NCBI GenBank assembly: GCA_008933995.1
Contig: WARS01000036.1
Span: forward strand, 7,425,285-7,489,284
Direction of reading: 5' to 3'
Length of the DNA stretch: 64,000 nt
From: Datnioides undecimradiatus
Taxonomy: Eukaryota; Chordata; Actinopteri; Lobotiformes; Datnioididae
Translations under genes and position numbers: made by a program
Notes under the pieces: model-generated
Database searches by the model: none
What the model was told of the DNA's origin: nothing
Seen by the model: only the letters and a program-made list of their open reading frames with translations
Shown: positions 28,447 to 40,848 of the stretch, piece after piece
Layout of the letters: the number at the start of each line of letters is the position of its first letter
Position numbering within the stretch: the stretch's first letter is position 1

Positions 28447-31400
28447 ATGCCTGGGTACAAGCCAAGGGTGATTTCTCTAACCAAGAGGCCTGGTCATACA
28501 TTTGGCTTCTACTTGAGGGTAGAGCAGGGTGAGGAGGGTCACCTGATCCGCTGCCTGGAAATGGGAGGTCCAGCTGAACTGGCTGGCATGAAAGATGGTG
28601 ACCGCATCCTGAGGGTCAATGGAACGTTTGTTGATGGCCTGCCCCATTCAGAGGTAATGTGGAATTACTGCAGTGCATTAATACGCTCATCACTTTTCAT
28701 TTAACCTCCTATCCAAAATAATATCTCCAAATAATTGATCTTATTTTTTGTTTATTTTTCCTATTTAATACTATAAAACCATTTGTATCATATTTGATGC
28801 ACAAGTTTGTGAGACCTCTATCTTATCAACATGATCAATACTTTCCTTAAAAACCTTACGCATGTATTCTGCCCTCTAAAACTTGGCAAAAAAATTTGGG
28901 GGAGGGTTTGTTAAAAGGTTTTAATAAACATCTCAGGTCCAAAAAATTAGAATTTTCTGGCTATTTTTTGATGTGTCAGGCTTTACAGGGTCAAAACTGA
29001 TAAAGAGATGAGAGTATCCATTTTGGCAGGCAACAGAGTTAGCTAACCAACGTCATGCATTGTCATGTATTTTGTTATATTATTGACTTATCCAATAACA
29101 TTTTACTGCATTTATTATTATTTTGTCTGATCTTCCTTTAAACCCTTCTATTATGCATGTGTTACCTTGGGACAGGTGGTGGACATTGTAAGAAGCAGTG
29201 GAGCAACAGTCACATTTCACGTCCTGGATGAAGCTTCCTACAAGCAAGCCAAATCACAGGGAATGGACCTGTCCGACTCTCAAAGCACACCAGTAGCCAA
29301 TGGCGTGGCCAAGCAAGCTCCAAAACCCAAACTGTGCTACATGGTGAAGTCCAGCTCGGGCTTTGGGTTTTCTCTTCACTCAGTCAGAGGTGAGCTGAGC
29401 AGCCTGGATTAGGGAATGTAAAAAGAGAGAAGAAAGGAGAACCTTTAAAAAAAATACAAATTACAAAATACAAATAAACATGTTAATTTTATCAACCTTT
29501 GTTGGGTGGACATGGATAATAAAGACAAAGATTAATCTAACATTTATTGAATTTACCTTGAGATTCATGAGATCTTTAGAGAATCTATCTTGCCATTTTC
29601 CACTTACAGATGGATCAATTACATACATTGGAGAGAGTCCTGTTAGAATAGATTGGTTGCAATTATAAACTAGATTTGTTAAAATAGTACTCCACCAATA
29701 GAGCACACATATATGGTCTTCTTATTTCACACATTTTTACTTTTTACTTTTCAAAACTACATTGCCCACAATGCTATTCAACCATCAACAATTTTTATCA
29801 GTAGGAGAATCAGTTGTGTTATGATACTATAAACTAAAATAGCCTCATCTAACTTCTATCTAACTCTGCACCTTGAGAAAAAGAAGGTCAGCCTGAGGGA
29901 TTTGCACCAACAACCAAAGATGTTCTTATTAAAGCCTTATGACAAATCTAAAAAGTGTTGTTACTGAGGTTTGTTAAAGAGGTACTTTTTATCAAACTGA
30001 AGAGAACAGTCTCGATAACCTCAGCTACACTGTCTCTGTTTGAATATTTTTGCTTTTTTTCTCCTGTCCTCTGTAATGTCCTCTCTAGGCGAGCAGGGTT
30101 TGTTCATGACAGATGTGATCCCAGGAAGCGAGGCTCACAGGGCGGGGGTCAGAGTCAAAGACCGTCTGCTGGAAGTTAACGGGGAAAACGTTGAAGATTC
30201 CACACACGATCAAGTAGTAGACAAGATCAAGATGGGCGGCAACAGCATAATGTTCCTGCTGGTGGATGAGGAAACAGATGAGTACTACCGGAACAAGCAT
30301 TTAAAGATAGGATCATGGTTAGCTACGACCAAGTATCTCCCACACAAGCCACGCATCATCAACATGACCAAAGGATCCAATGGCTATGGCTTCCTGCTCA
30401 GAGAGGAGACCAGGCAATCAGGCAAGGCCCTCATCAATTTGTTATTAGAAATGTATTTTAATGAATAAATCAATTAGTTAAACCACATAGTGGAGTCTGT
30501 GTTTTGACAGTGTGCTCATTAACTGCAGGCCACTTCATCAAGGATATAGACAGAGGCAGCCCAGCGGAAAGAGCAGGTGTAAAGGAGATGGACAGATTAG
30601 TGGCTGTTGATGGCAAGGAGGTGGACAGCTGCAGCCATGAGCAGGTGGTGGACAGGATCAGGCAGAGTGGCAACAAATGCTGTCTCTTAGTGGTGGACAA
30701 AGAGACAGACCATATGTATAAGCAGGTGTGTCAGTCAGCCACTGTTTCAACTTTAATATAGACCTCGGGCAGTCTATGTTATATAATCGTTGTGTCCCTC
30801 ACAGGGGAAAGTGTCTCCAATTCTTTTCTGTGAGGATATGAAAGACTCCAACTCACCGCCCAGTTACACAGAAGCCATCAACTTACCTGCTCCTGTCCGA
30901 CCATCCACACCTACTGTTGGGAGGAAGGAGGAGCTCAAGCCTAAGCTGTGTAAGATGAAGAAGACCTCAGCTGGCTATGGTTTTCACCTAAATGGCATCC
31001 AGGGTGTGTGTGGACAGTACATCAAGGAGGTAAGAATCACACACTCATCATTTACTTATTACTATGTCAAACCAAAGTTGTAAGAAACAGTTTGTTTCAG
31101 GTGGTGAAGGGTGGAGCGGCTGACAGGGCAGGTCTAGAGGATGATGACATTGTGGTGGAGGTGAATGGAGTAAATGTGGAGCAGAGCAGCCATGAGGAGG
31201 TGGTGGCAATGATTCGCAGCAGCGGTGACTCTCTGGAGATGCTGGTAGCTAAAAAGAGCGTCTATGACCAGCTCAAAGATAAAGGAGTTACCATCACACG
31301 CCTGCTCCTGGAGGAAACATCTTATGTTCAGGTCCACTCTGCAGACACTCTGGAGAGCAGCAAGGATGAGAGACATGAGGAGGAGGCCAGACCTGAAAGC

Positions 31401-32122
31401 CCCACTGAACCAGCAAGAGAGAGGGTGAGTAGAACTTTCTGAATGTTTACAGGTAGCATTAAAGCTAGTTGTGACGTTGGGAATGGCAATGTTGGTTTGT
31501 TGGTTGTCTCCCACTTTGGTCCAGACTGAAGTATCTCAACAACAATTGGATGGATTGAAATGCATTTTTGTTTTCATCCCCAAACAATGAGTCCTAATGA
31601 CCCTGGTAATCCCCTGACTTTTCCTCTAATGCCACAAAAAGGTGACATTGGCTGATTTTGTGTGCAATTGCAACAAGTTGAATATATTGCCATGAAATTA
31701 CCAAACAACAAACATCTCAAAAGCTAATAACAGTCCCATCAGCCTCAGCTGTACTTTGCGTTTAGCACCAGATAGTAAATGTTAGTGTAACACACAATAA
31801 ACTAATACAGTTTAACATTATTTCTGAAAACTATCAGTATATTAGAATTGTCATTGCTGAATGCATGCAAGCATGCTGACATTAGCATTTAGCTTTAAGC
31901 ACAGTTGTAATATTTAATATAGTCTCACAAAGCTGTAGACAGTTCATTCTTGTTTGTCAGTGGCCAAGTACTTGCCTAATCTTTAATAAAGACTAAAATG
32001 ACTACATGCATCATGTAAAATGTTTGTTTTAATAGTTTGTCTAAAATATTTGTGATTTTATTTTCCCTGTTTTCTAGACCTCATCATCTTCGTCTCAAGA
32101 GAGTATCGATGAGAGACTGTAA
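28447..32122 (+). CDS. pdzk1: PDZ domain-containing protein 1 / NHERF3 scaffold, 7 coding exons
   Basis: Apical-membrane scaffold that binds C-termini of transporters and of the HDL receptor SR-BI in the vertebrate family. Coding exons: 28447-28653, 29176-29389, 30089-30421, 30529-30725, 30805-31029, 31101-31424 and 32078-32122. Phases close to give 514 aa, against about 519 in human. Four PDZ domains are seen near residues 8-85, 121-205, 226-312 and 365-445. Their carboxylate-binding loops read TFGF, GFGF, GYGF and GYGF. Phrases such as [30 protein letters not shown] and VNGVNVE match PDZK1 closely. The third intron needs a GC donor (30422-30528). Introns 4 and 5 are only 79 and 71 bases. 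The C-terminal region after PDZ4 is Ser/Glu-rich and low in complexity. The start is the first ATG after an acceptor AG at 28442-28443. Confidence 0.95.
31520..31960. repeat. Percomorph interspersed repeat in the last pdzk1 intron
   Basis: TATCTCAACAACAATTGGAT, CCCCTGACTTTTCCTCTAAT, CCATCAGCCTCAGCTGTACT and GCATGCTGACATTAGCATTT occur in the same order as in a very common percomorph repeat. The copy is nearly full length but diverged. Confidence 0.65.
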
Positions 32123-32498
32123 AAAGCCACACAAAGGACCTGCTCCCAGATCTGGCCTATGTCAACCTAATTTTGATCTATCTTTTTTTTTTTTTCCAAA
32201 CAATCAGCTCAGAGGGCTTCCTGCATCCAATTCATTTTATAGGAGATGCAGAGACGAAGTTTAAAAAAAAAACAAAAACAGAGCATGGACAGTAAAGACT
32301 TAAAATTAACTGTATATCACAAAAACACCTCAATCACTGCAGAATAGTTGCACATACAAAAGGGCTGAGAACAAAACATATCCCTGAAAACTTGTCTTCC
32401 TTTGATGCAAACTGCAGATCTACACATACAAGTAAATGAGTCCATACAGTGATCTGAGTAATGTGAAGCCTACAGAACCTAAGATAACACTGCTTGCC

Positions 32499-32504
32499 AA
32501 TAAA
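32499..32504 (+). terminator. Candidate poly(A) signal of pdzk1
   Basis: AATAAA about 380 bases after the pdzk1 stop. A second one lies at 32608-32613. Either leaves room before the end of the convergent gpr89 gene. Confidence 0.5.
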
Positions 32505-32674
32505 TTCTATGAACTTTCATGTATTGCTTTTCTCTGTGCACGAGAAACTGCTGCCTTTATTTAACATCAATGTTCTAAAAAAGAAACTCTGTTGTTTCCA
32601 TTTTTAGAATAAAAGTAAATGAATGACAATTTCCATCAACACAAATAAACACATTATCTCTGAATGAAGCTCAT

Positions 32675-32680
32675 TTTATT
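32675..32680 (-). terminator. Candidate poly(A) signal of gpr89
   Basis: AATAAA on the minus strand, about 500 bases past the gpr89 stop and within 80 bases of the second pdzk1 signal. The two convergent genes would end almost back to back. Position-based only. Confidence 0.35.
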
Positions 32681-33183
32681 GGTGTTTGTTTTTGTTCCCA
32701 ATCAAATGATAATGATAAGATTTTGTTTAAGAATTACAGCCGCTTCCGGACGGAGACCATGATATCATGATCGTTCCCTCATTAAGTCTATTCAGCTTAG
32801 TGGAAGTGAAGCAGGAATGTGCTGTGGACAATACAGATCCAGTGTGTTCTGACAAATGAGAGTCTGGATTATTTTGGCCAAAAATAATAAAAATTACAGA
32901 GCACACCAAACAATGTGTATGCTTCTTTGAGTCAATTAAATACCTAGAAGCACTGATTGCTCTGTAAATACTTTAATTTAAGATTGTTCTCTTTCAAAGT
33001 TGATTTCTTTTGTGTTTCCTATAACTTGTATCTGACAATTAGCCATTCCTGATTCAGGAACACGCAGTTCATATACAATGTCCTATATATAAAATTGTGA
33101 TTTCTGAATATTCCCCAAAATATTAGATTCAAAGTCACACCAGGGCTTTAGCAGTCCATCTAGGTGAGGAGAGATGTAGGGAA

Positions 33184-36100
33184 TCAGAGGGCCATGTGTT
33201 TCTCTGGTGCCTGCTTGTGGGCGAGATACAGGAAGAGGATGCTGGACAAAGCGCTGACCAGGAAGATGACGTCAAACCAACGGTGGTAGAAGTTGAACTG
33301 CAGCTCTCCCAGAACTTCTGTCACAATGGAGCGATACTCCAGCGGCATGCTCATGCGCATCAGCAGTACGGATGATACAAAATACATCCCCTGAGACACA
33401 AAGAGGAAAAGTTTGTTTTATCTGTTGTTTGTAGCCTGTGACATCTATAAATGCAATACACTCACCATAATCTGAGCGAGGACAAGCACGATAACATTGG
33501 AGGACTTGCTGCTTGATATTGCATAGAAGAACTAAAATGAAAGAGTGACAAATCTTTGGTTAAACAGGTGTATAGTTTTAAAATCCCTTATCTGCAGACA
33601 TTTCAACATTTATTATGTGATAGTTTTACCTTAGTAAGGGTGATGAGTAAGCCACGGATGGATGTAACGATTATTATTCCCACCAAAATGAAAGAGATGT
33701 GTTGGGACCAGAACTTTACCTAAGACAGGGAGAAAGAGGACAAGAAAATATGAAGAGAAAAGCAATGAATAGGAAAATTAGAGGGGAGGCAACAGATGAC
33801 TGCTTTCTATTTTCATTTATCATTTATTCATTTAAATTTAAAAGTAATCACATCCACTGTGAGTGTGAGCTATGAGAACTCAGTCAAATAACTGTCTACG
33901 TGGAAAAAAGATTAAAAGCAATCATGGCCAGGTTCACTGCTGAGATGGCAGGCAGAGAGATGATAATGGGCCAGTAATTATCTTTACAGGAGGCCATGCA
34001 GTATGACATGTGACTGTTTCTGCAGGTGTGTACATGCATGTGTGTGTGTGTGTGTCTCACATCAAACTGGATGCCCAGGTAGTTCACCGTAATTTCAATG
34101 CCCCTCGTCACTGGATCCGTCTTTCCAACTCGATCAAACACAATGTTTATAGTGGCCTATGAGATACAGAATTTTAAAAACATATGAAAAGTAACATATC
34201 AAAGTAGATTTTAGCTACCAAAAAAAAAAAGAAAGTGATTATGTAACTGGGTCATAATGTTCTCACCATGAAAATTTTCCAAACACAATAGATGGAAAAG
34301 AAGTAGCCAAGGAAGTTGAAGTATTTCCCCTGGAACGTCTTTGAGTACTCAATTCGCTCCTAAGATAAGAGATAAAGATAAATAATTAGCAAATCATTTA
34401 CTGCACTGAGGCAAAATGAGGTAAATGAGAATGAGCAGAGTTTATAATGGCAGTCTATTATGTAAATTATGTAATATGTTTATTACTTTTCAGAAATTGG
34501 GAATGGGTGACTTGCCTCTTTAGCCTCTGAGCTAATTATTAAATTTTACAGCACTTTTACTTCATGGATGAATATTCATTTATAACAGCAACTGCTAACA
34601 GCTTAGACAAATACTTTGTAAACAGGTCTATCGGGGGGGCTGCTTTACCCCTCCTAATGACGTATGCTCTTAACTACCTCTGTGATCTTTGACTGGCTCA
34701 GGCCTTCTTCAGCTGCACTGACAACACCGCCCACTATAATAATCAACTGAGGGGGTGGGTAAGCGGTACACTGTGAACACACGATGATGTGCATAACAAC
34801 TAAAGGGAAGCACAATCAAGTGTCCGCACCTGAACACAGGTTAACCATAGATAAAGCTCCAGGCTGATAACACTGAGCAACGAGGGTTTGTTTTGGCAGA
34901 TGAGCCTTTGCTGAGTGATTATCAGGAGAGACAGATGATCCTCAGTAATCAAAGAAACCTAAGATAATACTTTAACTGAAGCCTGACAGGAGTCAAAAAG
35001 TAGTACGAGCTATTACTTTTGTGAGTCAAGACGCTTGGGAATGCTTAAACCTGTCAGATTACTTGGGCGCAGCAGAAACAATATGTACACATATGACATA
35101 TCATCATCTTTTAAGTTGAAATGGTGAACTTGAGGGCTATTAAGATTATAGCCTGCATGATCCTTTATATTTTTTGTTTTTAATTAAATCAGTCTCTCCA
35201 TAGTTAAGTGGAACATATGCTTTTGCATGAATGTGTGTATGCACATGTATGTGTGTTACCTTGGTGGCTTGCAGGTCTACAGTCTCAAGAAAGAGCTGTC
35301 GACTGAGCTCCTCCAGAGCATCAACTTCCTGCTGGATGAGAGAAAGATCTACAGGAAAGAGTCAAGGCTGACATACTGAAAATAATTAGTACAAAGATAT
35401 GTGGTAACAGCTAAAGATGAAGACTTTTTGTGACATATTCATGCCTGAAGGATACTTTCGCTGCCTGTTTGTGTGGATGTAACGCTCTTTATCATGCCCC
35501 AGAATCCTGTCTGTTTGTTCTGGTCTTCCCCACGCTGGTACATCTGTCTCCGTGTCATAGCAATTCTAGACACATAGAACATATTGTTGTGGCATAATAA
35601 TTTGTTTTAGTAAGTTTATTTAAAAATAAATTATTTCAACATTATTTACATAACTCACCGTTTCTTCTTGCTGACAATCATGTCCATGGTCTGGAGCAGC
35701 CGTCTCTCCAGAGCAAGAATGTCACTGTCTGTTACATTTCTGTCAAAGACAACAAAACAGGAACCATCATGTGTCATGCAAACAGGGATATGATTCAGGA
35801 TAGAGCTGTCTGATACACAAACAGACTCAGATTAACAGGCGGTGTCTTCAAGCTGAGCTTACCTGAGGAAATAGGACATGTACGTGTAGGGACAGTTGAC
35901 AGCACCAAAGCCGGACAGCAGAGCCATGAGTGTGACTCCGATCACACCAACACGACTGATTAGCTGTTCAATGGACAAAATGCCTAAATGAAAGACAACA
36001 ACAGACTGAAAACAGCTAAAACATTGTTTCATTTGCCTTTCAATGCTCTTGGAGATAAAGGACTCTTACATCATGACAGAAAAAGGCACCCACAGTCATA

Positions 36101-38149
36101 TAATGAGCAAAGAAGATGCAGGCTCACCATGTTTTGGACTCAGGATGGGAAATGGGTCTCCCAGCTTCCAGAAGAAATACATGAAAGTAAACCAGACCAT
36201 ACAAGCAAACAGAAGCCTCTGTCTCTGCACTACACAGACACAACACAAACCGCGTTCAGTGACATAATGTGTTACGTTAAACCTGTCAAACAGTATCATT
36301 AATTTGTTCCAGCATATTGTTTTTAGTAGTCAGCAAACCAGGTGCACTTACACAGGCGTATGTTGCTGACAACGAAATAACCAATGTAGAAAGGCACAAC
36401 AAAGATTAGAACCAGCAGGATCACATACAGATTCAGCTTCCAGTGGAAATACCTGGAACTGTGGCAAAGACACAAAGCTAAAAATTCTTCAGCTACATTA
36501 GGCGACAATAGAATATATCATATTTCACAGAAAATGCACTTACCTACTACTTAAGGCACCCAGAATCTCAAAGATGATGAGCTCAAACATGGTACATGAA
36601 AAAGCAAATGTGATGGAGAAAACCACCTGGACGATGTACTGTCGGACCTGTCGAAAACACAAAATCACTGTCAAAGAGTGTTAGCACAGAGAGCTTTCAG
36701 TGAGGGGCTGCAGGTCTATTAGTGATGACCAGGTGACGACGCACTCTGGGATCATTACTATGCATAGTCCACATGTCCATCTTTGTCATCATTTATAAAT
36801 AAGAGCCTTGCAATTACACTGTACCTCATAATCTTTAAACAGCTGCCGCATGAAGAATAACCATCCAAATCCAAAGAACAGCACCTGTATTGGATTGTAT
36901 GGGAATTAGTTGGAGGAAAGAGAAAAGGAAAATTCGTCATCTTTACAAAATTATGCTTTTTCTGTGTTTAATCAAGTTTAATCATGCTTACAAGTTGCGC
37001 AATCTGGGAAACCAAATTAGACTAAAATTAGGCAACCTTTTTGCCATTCAACTTTACAATGCAAAACATCACTTCTGTTCTGTATGGAATGTGCTACCTC
37101 AGTTAGTTTTAGATTCACTATTTCAAAGATGCAAAAATATGAAACTTAAGTTATACTATCAAACCTGCTTATATACATTAAGTACATGTTCAAGGCAGCC
37201 ACCAATGCTTGATGCTTGTAAAATCCTGTCCACTGAGTTTGCGCACACATTCTCGTCCACATCACAGCTTCATGTTTCTGTTCAAAATGCTTTTCTTAAA
37301 AAGCAGTATGAATTTTATGCATTTCAGGATGTATTTACTGCATGATCAGACCTTTTTCCTCAATTTACCCTTAGGTATACATTGATGGTACCAGACCATT
37401 GCCGAATAAAGAAAAGAAGGGCTTAGTTTTAGGGTTGAGAAGATTTGCAAGAGTCACAACTTCAGTGCAAAAGTGAAAAACAAATGACAGTTTGCATTAT
37501 TGCATTAGTTTGAACTATTTGGTTCAAATCGCAGAGCCTATGTCTGCAGATAAACTGGTGAGCGTCTTAAAGCACCATGCGTAACACCCACAATAAATCA
37601 TGGAGGTGGGAGTGCCATGGTGTGGGGATGTTTGCAGGTGATAGAGTAGGAGATTTGCTTGAAGTAAAGGGTATCATGAAGAAGTAACAGTACCACTCCA
37701 TTCTCCAGCATCATGCAGTTCTATCTGGAAAGTTTGTTTTGCAGCAAGATAATGACCCTAAGCATTCTTCCAAGCTCTGTCAGGGTTACCAAGAGAAAAA
37801 AGAAGAGCTCTCCAATTGAGCTTGTGCGGGACGAATTGGATCGATCAGTCAGAAAAGTGTGCCTCATGAGTCAGCAGTCTCTCATTGATGAACTTGGAAA
37901 GCTTGGAATGCAATACCTGGCACATACCTTAAAAAAACCTTTGGAGCAAATGACTCGTACATACCATGCTATTGTTAAAGGTAGAGGCAGTAACTTTGAA
38001 GAAAGCAAAATCTAAGCAAGAAAAAACCATATGCCTAATAATTATTAGTGACTCTTTAAATAATAATAATAATAATCAGGTTTATTTTGTTGCAAATTAT
38101 ACCAATGAAACTATGATCTTTTTTTGTACTAATTTGATCTTGCTTGCTT

Positions 38150-38193
<44 letters not shown>

Positions 38194-38534
38194 AAATTAA
38201 ATATAAAAATTCTGTTTTCAATCATCTCTAAAACTGTATGCAAACGTGTCAAATGAACTGTTAACACAAAGAGGCAATAAAAAGCTTTTCAGTTGGTGCA
38301 ATACTTTGTTTTTCTTTTTAGAAATGTGTGTAACGGACTGGAAAGCGATAAGTTAACATCGTATCAACGTGGCTAATCCAGACATCGAGCTGTGTAGGTC
38401 ACATAACGCTGGTTTACAGCATGCACTAGGTAATATTGTTCAGTGGAAGACATACACGCTACAAATTATAGACTTCACCAACGCATCTTTACCTGTGAGG
38501 TGAACATGATGACTGAGTCCACCAGAAACGACAT
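33184..38534 (-). CDS. gpr89: Golgi pH regulator (GPHR/GPR89), 14 exons
   Basis: Multi-pass Golgi membrane protein reported as an anion channel needed for Golgi acidification. Exons in transcription order: 38534-38493, 36884-36825, 36647-36544, 36458-36352, 36229-36128, 35983-35863, 35739-35659, 35565-35456, 35348-35260, 34359-34267, 34156-34061, 33719-33630, 33531-33466 and 33390-33184. All splice sites are canonical and phases close at 455 aa, the length I recall for human GPR89. Stretches such as [81 protein letters not shown] and [20 protein letters not shown] match almost residue for residue. A Tc1 relic sits in intron 1. It is convergent with pdzk1, as expected from the 1q21.1 synteny in human. 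Confidence 0.97.
37540..38050 (+). mobile_element. Tc1-like transposase relic in gpr89 intron 1
   Basis: Plus-strand translation gives [12 protein letters not shown] near 37600-37635, [11 protein letters not shown] near 37740-37775 (second catalytic Asp) and, after a frame change, [16 protein letters not shown] near 37810-37855 (catalytic Glu). Stops and frameshifts separate them. The end contains GCCTAATAATTATTAG, similar to fish Tc1 termini. It lies antisense to gpr89. The left border is unclear; it may reach back to about 36.9 kb. Confidence 0.8.
38151..38190. repeat. (CA)n microsatellite
   Basis: Twenty CA units just downstream of the Tc1 relic in gpr89 intron 1. Confidence 0.95.
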
Positions 38535-39437
38535 GGTGATGCCTGTTGAACCGCCTTCAGTCCGCAAAAAACAGATATTACAGGTGCAGCAGGTCGAGGA
38601 CAATTTCAGTTCATGTTGATATGAATGAACAGTGTGGTTTTAAGTGTTTAAAGCGTTCATTGTATTGCTAATGAGCTCATTTTAGCTCCAATTGCTGCTC
38701 AGCTGTCAAGTTAACAACGGTTGTCTGTGTGCGTCACCAAAATGCGTCCGACACACTAACTTCCGTCGCAACCTATGGCGTCACCAGATGAAACCACTGA
38801 AAAGTAATTCACAACTGGATTAATCGCGACACGCTTCCAAGCATCGACACGGAAGGACACGTCACTAGTGACCACAATGCAGTCCCACCCCTGCTTGGCA
38901 CATGCTATGAAATTAGTTTGTGTAGTGTCTAAATGTGATAAGAGGAGCAGTTTATAAAAGTGGATAATATGGGGGCTAATGTGGCAGTTGGGTGGTTCTC
39001 CTGTTGTTTGGTGGCTGCTTCCACGATTACAAATCTGCAACTTGCACGTTTTACTACTATAATTATATTATAATTATAAAAGTCCGCCTGGTATTTTTGT
39101 CTTTTTTTTGATGATTGTGTCAGAAAATGTCCCTTGTATAAATTATTTTACCTGTTTTTCTTTTCAGATGAAATATAACTTTCAAAATCTGGCAAATATT
39201 TGTTATTATTATGTTATAAATGCTCAGAACAGTGTGTAATAACAAGAAAAGTAAAAAAAACGGATTTGAATTTTCATCAGGTTTCTCTTTATAAACAACT
39301 GTATATGTACAGCAACAAGACTTTTGAGATTACAAAAATGAAACTCAAACTATTTTACATCAACTCAAACAGTTTTGTTTGCTTAGGGCTTTCAGTGTCC
39401 ATTTCACAGGTTGTTTTATTTACATATGTATTTTTTT

Positions 39438-40365
39438 TCAGCTGTGGAATTTCTTGAAGCAGTTCCTGTCCAGCTGAAGACACAGTCCAACCTTGCACTC
39501 CTCACACTTCCAGGGTGTGCTTTTTTTGCACAGAGTGCACTGCTTCCTCCCCATGCTAGCCTTCTGTCTTTTGTCAGTGCTTTCATTTTCATTGGTGGGG
39601 ACAGGAAAGTGGCCTTGAGTGGGGGGTTGAGGTGGGGTAGCCAGAGGCACGCCGAACAGTGTGGCACACAGCTCCTCCTGGAAAGCCTGGCGTGTCATTG
39701 GCTTCTGCTGCTGCATCTTGCTGAGCTCCTTGTGTACAATGAAGCTGTTAGTTACAGCAATGTCCAAAACCTGAACCTGGGTGGGTGAGGGTTGACAGTG
39801 TCAAGGTCTGCCTGTCTTCCAGGCCTTTTGGCGATGCAGTGACCGGCTACGGGGGGCATCACCAGCAGCATTGGCACCCCTACTGCTTCGGCCTCTGCCA
39901 CAGATGTAATTCCGCCCCCTCTCTGTATGACTGCTGCCACAGGAGAATGGCCCTTCATCAGAAGAATCTCTATAAATATAAAAATATAGCATAAGATTAG
40001 ATAAGATTTGTCCAAAAGAAACCCTTGTGTTACTAGACAAAAAATAGCATGATAAAATAAAAGTATATATAACATTTATAAAGTAAATATAACACAGGAA
40101 AAGTAATAAATAAAGCAATATGTTGTTGAATTCAAGAGCATGAGCAATAATAAAGCAATTTGATATAAAGTAAATTAGAAAAATTACACTATATATTGAA
40201 AAACATTATTGTGATAAAGCTGGAAATAAATACCCCGTGTACAAAAACTGTATTACTTACTGTGGTTGAGATGGTGACACACCCCCTGCTTGCTCCTGTC
40301 TATCCTCTTCCACAAATCTCTCAGGGGCTCTCCTCACTCTTGTAGATCGTCTTCACATTTCTTCC
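39438..40365 (-). pseudogene. Internally deleted piggyBac-type transposase relic
   Basis: On the minus strand, 39767-39438 encodes DIAVTNSFIVHKE, a stretch ending FQEELCATLFGVPL, and a C-terminal Cys-rich finger (CTLCKK...CEECKVGLC...CFKKFH). This is the usual order at the end of piggyBac transposases. Upstream, about 40360-40262, a charged segment RRSTRVRRAPERFVEED is followed by a donor-like GTAAGT, and further N-terminal-like Ser/Asp and Arg/Gly-rich sequence lies at 39980-39800. The catalytic Asp-containing core that should lie between is missing, so the copy cannot be active. The first in-frame ATG is followed at once by a stop. Confidence 0.7.
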
Positions 40366-40832
40366 TCCACTATTTACACATTTTTTGGCACTGAAATCTA
40401 TACAAACACGAAGTGTGCCAAAAAAACGATGAAGAAAAGACTAAGAAAAGACGGACTATGGCGCGAATGTGACAAAACACACGACGAAAAAAAACTACTA
40501 TCTAACACTACTAAAACTACTACTACTACTAATACAATGCTTATACTATTATTTACAATATAAATATAATATTTACAATTAAATCTCCGCTAAAATACCG
40601 CTAAAATATCGCTAAATCACTCACAAGTAAAGCTCTGACTCCTCAATCACCGCTCTCCTATGCTCCACGAAACTCCCGCCCCTGTCACACACGCAATGTA
40701 GACATTACCGTAATGGATGTAATATCAATCGAGCAAAAGAGCCGTTTCTCAGCTTTCAGAATCCGTTGAGATTTTTTCAATAGTGCGAACATTACCAGAG
40801 CTACGGTAGTTTGAAGTGCACATGTCACTTTC

Positions 40833-40848
40833 CTGTCGCCGGCGACAG
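40833..40848. repeat. 16-bp perfect palindrome
   Basis: CTGTCGCCGGCGACAG is fully self-complementary and lies 8 bases from a TTAA (40856-40859). It may mark the end of the piggyBac-type element. The matching other end was not found. Confidence 0.6.

Noticed and set aside
36890..37345. 151-codon plus-strand frame in gpr89 intron 1
   Set aside because: It lies in an intron next to a Tc1 relic and has no recognisable domain. It may be decayed transposon sequence.
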